DNA from: Aquirufa sp.
GTDB lineage: Bacteria > Bacteroidota > Bacteroidia > Cytophagales > Spirosomataceae
DNA length: 6,494 nt
Direction: 5' to 3'
Assembly (NCBI GenBank): GCA_030833145.1
Contig: JAURHT010000107.1
Coordinates: forward strand, 1-6,494
Every line of letters begins with the position of its first letter. Position 1 is the stretch's first letter. Positions 5,637 through 6,494 of the stretch are shown in pieces. The notes under the pieces are model-generated. The model had not been told where the DNA came from. It did not search any database and saw only the letters and a program-made list of their open reading frames with translations. Position numbers and translations under genes: made by a program.

Positions 5637-6338
5637 TTATTCAGCTGCTGGAGCCTCTTCTGCTGCTTCTTCAGCTGCTGGAGCTTCCTCCGCTGCTGGA
5701 GCTTCCTCCGCTGCTTCTACTGCAGGAGCTTCTTCTGCTACTACTTCTTCTTCAACTGCTGGCGCTTCTTCAACTGCAGCAGGAGCCTCAGCTACTACTT
5801 CGTCAACTTCTACACCTGTAGCTTCTTCTTCCGCCTCGTTGATAGCTTCTACTACGCTAGCCACTAAAGCCTCTTCGGCTACTTTGTTTTTTGCAGCAAT
5901 ATTTTCAGCACGAGCGCTAGATACTTTAGCTTCAGCTTCTAAACGAGCCGCTTTAGACTTCGCTTTAGACTGTTGTAAAGTAGTTGCTTTCGTTTGAATA
6001 GATACTTCTTTCTCTGCTTTCCAAGCCTCAAACTTAGCATCTGCTTGTTCTTGCGTGATGGCACCTTTGTTCACACCTACTTGTAAGTGTTTCGCATACA
6101 TAATTCCTTTGTGTGAAAGGATAGCACGAACTGTGTCAGTTGGTTGAGCACCGTTTAATACCCATTGGATTGCTTGTTTCTCGTTTAAAACGACAGTTGC
6201 TGGGTTGGTGTTAGGATTGTATGTTCCAATTTTTTCAACAAAACGTCCGTCACGTGGTGCACGAGCATCCGCAACTACTACATCGAACATAGCTAACTTT
6301 TTGCGTCCGCGACGCGCTAATCTGATTTTAACAGCCAT
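5637..6338 (-). CDS. rpsP: 30S ribosomal protein S16 with long C-terminal Ala/Glu extension
   Basis: S16 is a primary 30S assembly protein that binds 16S rRNA. The conserved core covers about residues 1-85: [26 protein letters not shown], then [13 protein letters not shown] and the ILSHKG segment near the end of the fold. A typical S16 is 80-90 residues; this one is 233. Residues ~86-160 are charged, helix-prone and Lys/Ala/Glu-rich. Residues ~164-233 are a low-complexity acidic tail of Ala, Glu, Pro and Val with repeated EEAPAA units. Extended S16 is common in Bacteroidota, though I cannot judge whether this length is extreme. The start at 6336-6338 gives the canonical MAVKIRL. It is the first gene of the operon, served by the promoter at 6389-6419. 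It is followed by a hairpin terminator and then rimM-trmD. Confidence 0.97.
   Translation of the reverse strand: MAVKIRLARRGRKKLAMFDVVVADARAPRDGRFVEKIGTYNPNTNPATVVLNEKQAIQWVLNGAQPTDTVRAILSHKGIMYAKHLQVGVNKGAITQEQADAKFEAWKAEKEVSIQTKATTLQQSKAKSKAARLEAEAKVSSARAENIAAKNKVAEEALVASVVEAINEAEEEATGVEVDEVVAEAPAAVEEAPAVEEEVVAEEAPAVEAAEEAPAAEEAPAAEEAAEEAPAAE
5640..5708 (-). repeat. Imperfect 18-bp tandem repeats encoding the S16 tail
   Basis: The coding DNA for S16 residues 211-233 contains three EEAPAA units (211-216, 217-222 and 227-232), the last two separated by a shorter EEAA. The unit is about 18 bp. Related Ala/Glu/Pro/Val codons continue to about 5850 in a looser form. Such low-complexity coding repeats can change length by slippage. 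The long Ala/Ser-rich and Leu-rich frames on the opposite strand here are by-products of this composition. Confidence 0.7.
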
Positions 6339-6353
6339 TATATATGGGTTTGT

Positions 6354-6370
6354 GAGGGATCTCGTCCCCC
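6354..6370 (-). promoter_or_regulatory. GC-rich leader hairpin upstream of rpsP
   Basis: In the predicted rpsP mRNA leader, GGGGGA (6365-6370) can pair with TCCCTC (6354-6359) over a 5-nt loop, giving six pairs including one G-U. It ends 15 nt before the start codon and is strikingly GC-rich against the AT-rich surroundings. It might modulate translation or bind a regulator, perhaps S16 itself. No known S16 leader motif is recognised. Confidence 0.35.
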
Positions 6371-6388
6371 GGGTTTATAAATAGTCTG

Positions 6389-6419
6389 CAAAATTAAACT
6401 ATTTTGCATTCATTTCAAA
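6389..6419 (-). promoter_or_regulatory. Bacteroidota housekeeping promoter for the rpsP operon
   Basis: The minus strand has TTTG (6416-6419), a 19-bp spacer and TAATTTTG (6389-6396). Both boxes match the Bacteroidota primary-sigma consensus (TTTG and TAnnTTTG), and the spacing is as expected. Transcription should begin around 6380-6384, giving a leader of about 45 nt. An 8-bp dyad, TGCAAAAT/ATTTTGCA (6387-6394 and 6401-6408), overlaps the downstream box. The upstream box lies about 10 bp past the end of rnpB. Confidence 0.75.
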
Positions 6420-6428
6420 CAAAGAAAT

Positions 6429-6494
6429 AGAGAAAATAAACCGATAAGCCGAATTCTGTCAATGGTTACCCACCGTCCTATCATTTATCTTCGA
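6429..6494 (-). ncRNA. rnpB: RNase P RNA, 3' end (cut by window edge)
   Basis: Read on the minus strand from the window edge, the sequence contains AGATAAATGATAGGAC and then ACAGAATTCGGCTTATCGG. These match the two conserved 3' regions of bacterial type A RNase P RNA (compare AGATGAATGAC and ACAGAACCCGGCTTATCGG in E. coli). The catalytic RNA removes 5' leaders from precursor tRNAs. Only the last ~65 nt are in view. The exact 3' end is uncertain because the 5' strand of helix P1 lies outside the window; the end near 6429 is a guess from GGTTTATTTTCT as the P1 3' strand. It points in the same direction as the rpsP operon, immediately upstream of its promoter. Confidence 0.9.

Noticed and set aside
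5640..5850. Repeat array as a possible CRISPR or mobile-element remnant
   Set aside because: The units are short, contiguous, in frame and lack spacers; they are simply the repetitive S16 tail codons.
5614..5997. Long Ala/Ser/Thr-rich frame on the plus strand, with a Leu-rich frame beside it at 5624-5821
   Set aside because: Both are antisense by-products of the GAA/GCT-rich repeats coding the S16 tail; their composition is that of translated repeats and not of a protein.

Overview
The window looks like a chromosomal segment from a member of the Bacteroidota, most likely a cytophagal or flavobacterial relative. The signs are an extracytoplasmic-function (ECF) sigma factor next to the start of a SusC/RagA-type outer-membrane receptor gene, a ribosomal protein S16 with a long Ala/Glu tail, genes without Shine-Dalgarno sequences, and a textbook Bacteroidota housekeeping promoter (TTTG, 19 bp, TAATTTTG) in front of rpsP. 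The exact genus cannot be read from this stretch. There is no sign of phage, insertion sequence, CRISPR or tRNA.

Layout. At the left edge (1-1000, minus strand) lie an ECF sigma gene, a possible 44-codon small ORF in the place where an anti-sigma factor usually sits, and the first 44 codons of a SusC-like TonB-dependent receptor. A 192-bp divergent control region (980-1171) follows. It carries a tandem pair of LacI-type palindromes and three copies of a second short motif. A 465-residue APC-family amino acid permease reads rightwards (1172-2569). It collides tail to tail with a leftward operon: the two stop codons overlap, and the permease's likely terminator hairpin lies inside the opposing esterase gene.

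The right two thirds is one leftward gene string: rnpB (only its 3' end is in view), then rpsP - rimM - trmD - eamA-type transporter - secreted alpha/beta hydrolase. rpsP, rimM and trmD form the classic bacterial translation cluster (ribosomal protein S16, 16S rRNA maturation factor, tRNA m1G37 methyltransferase). The last two genes are tightly attached: a 1-nt gap from trmD to the transporter, then an ATGA overlap into the hydrolase. They are therefore probably co-transcribed with trmD, although they have no evident translation role. A strong AT-rich hairpin with a U-tract sits between rpsP and rimM. It probably lets S16 be made in excess over the two modification enzymes.

Most of the window is ordinary. 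I see no convincing new multi-gene system. The items most worth a second look are the rpsP/rimM intercistronic terminator, the sigma-SusC gap with its small ORF and no visible FecR gene, the tandem operator pair, and the terminator embedded in an opposing coding sequence.
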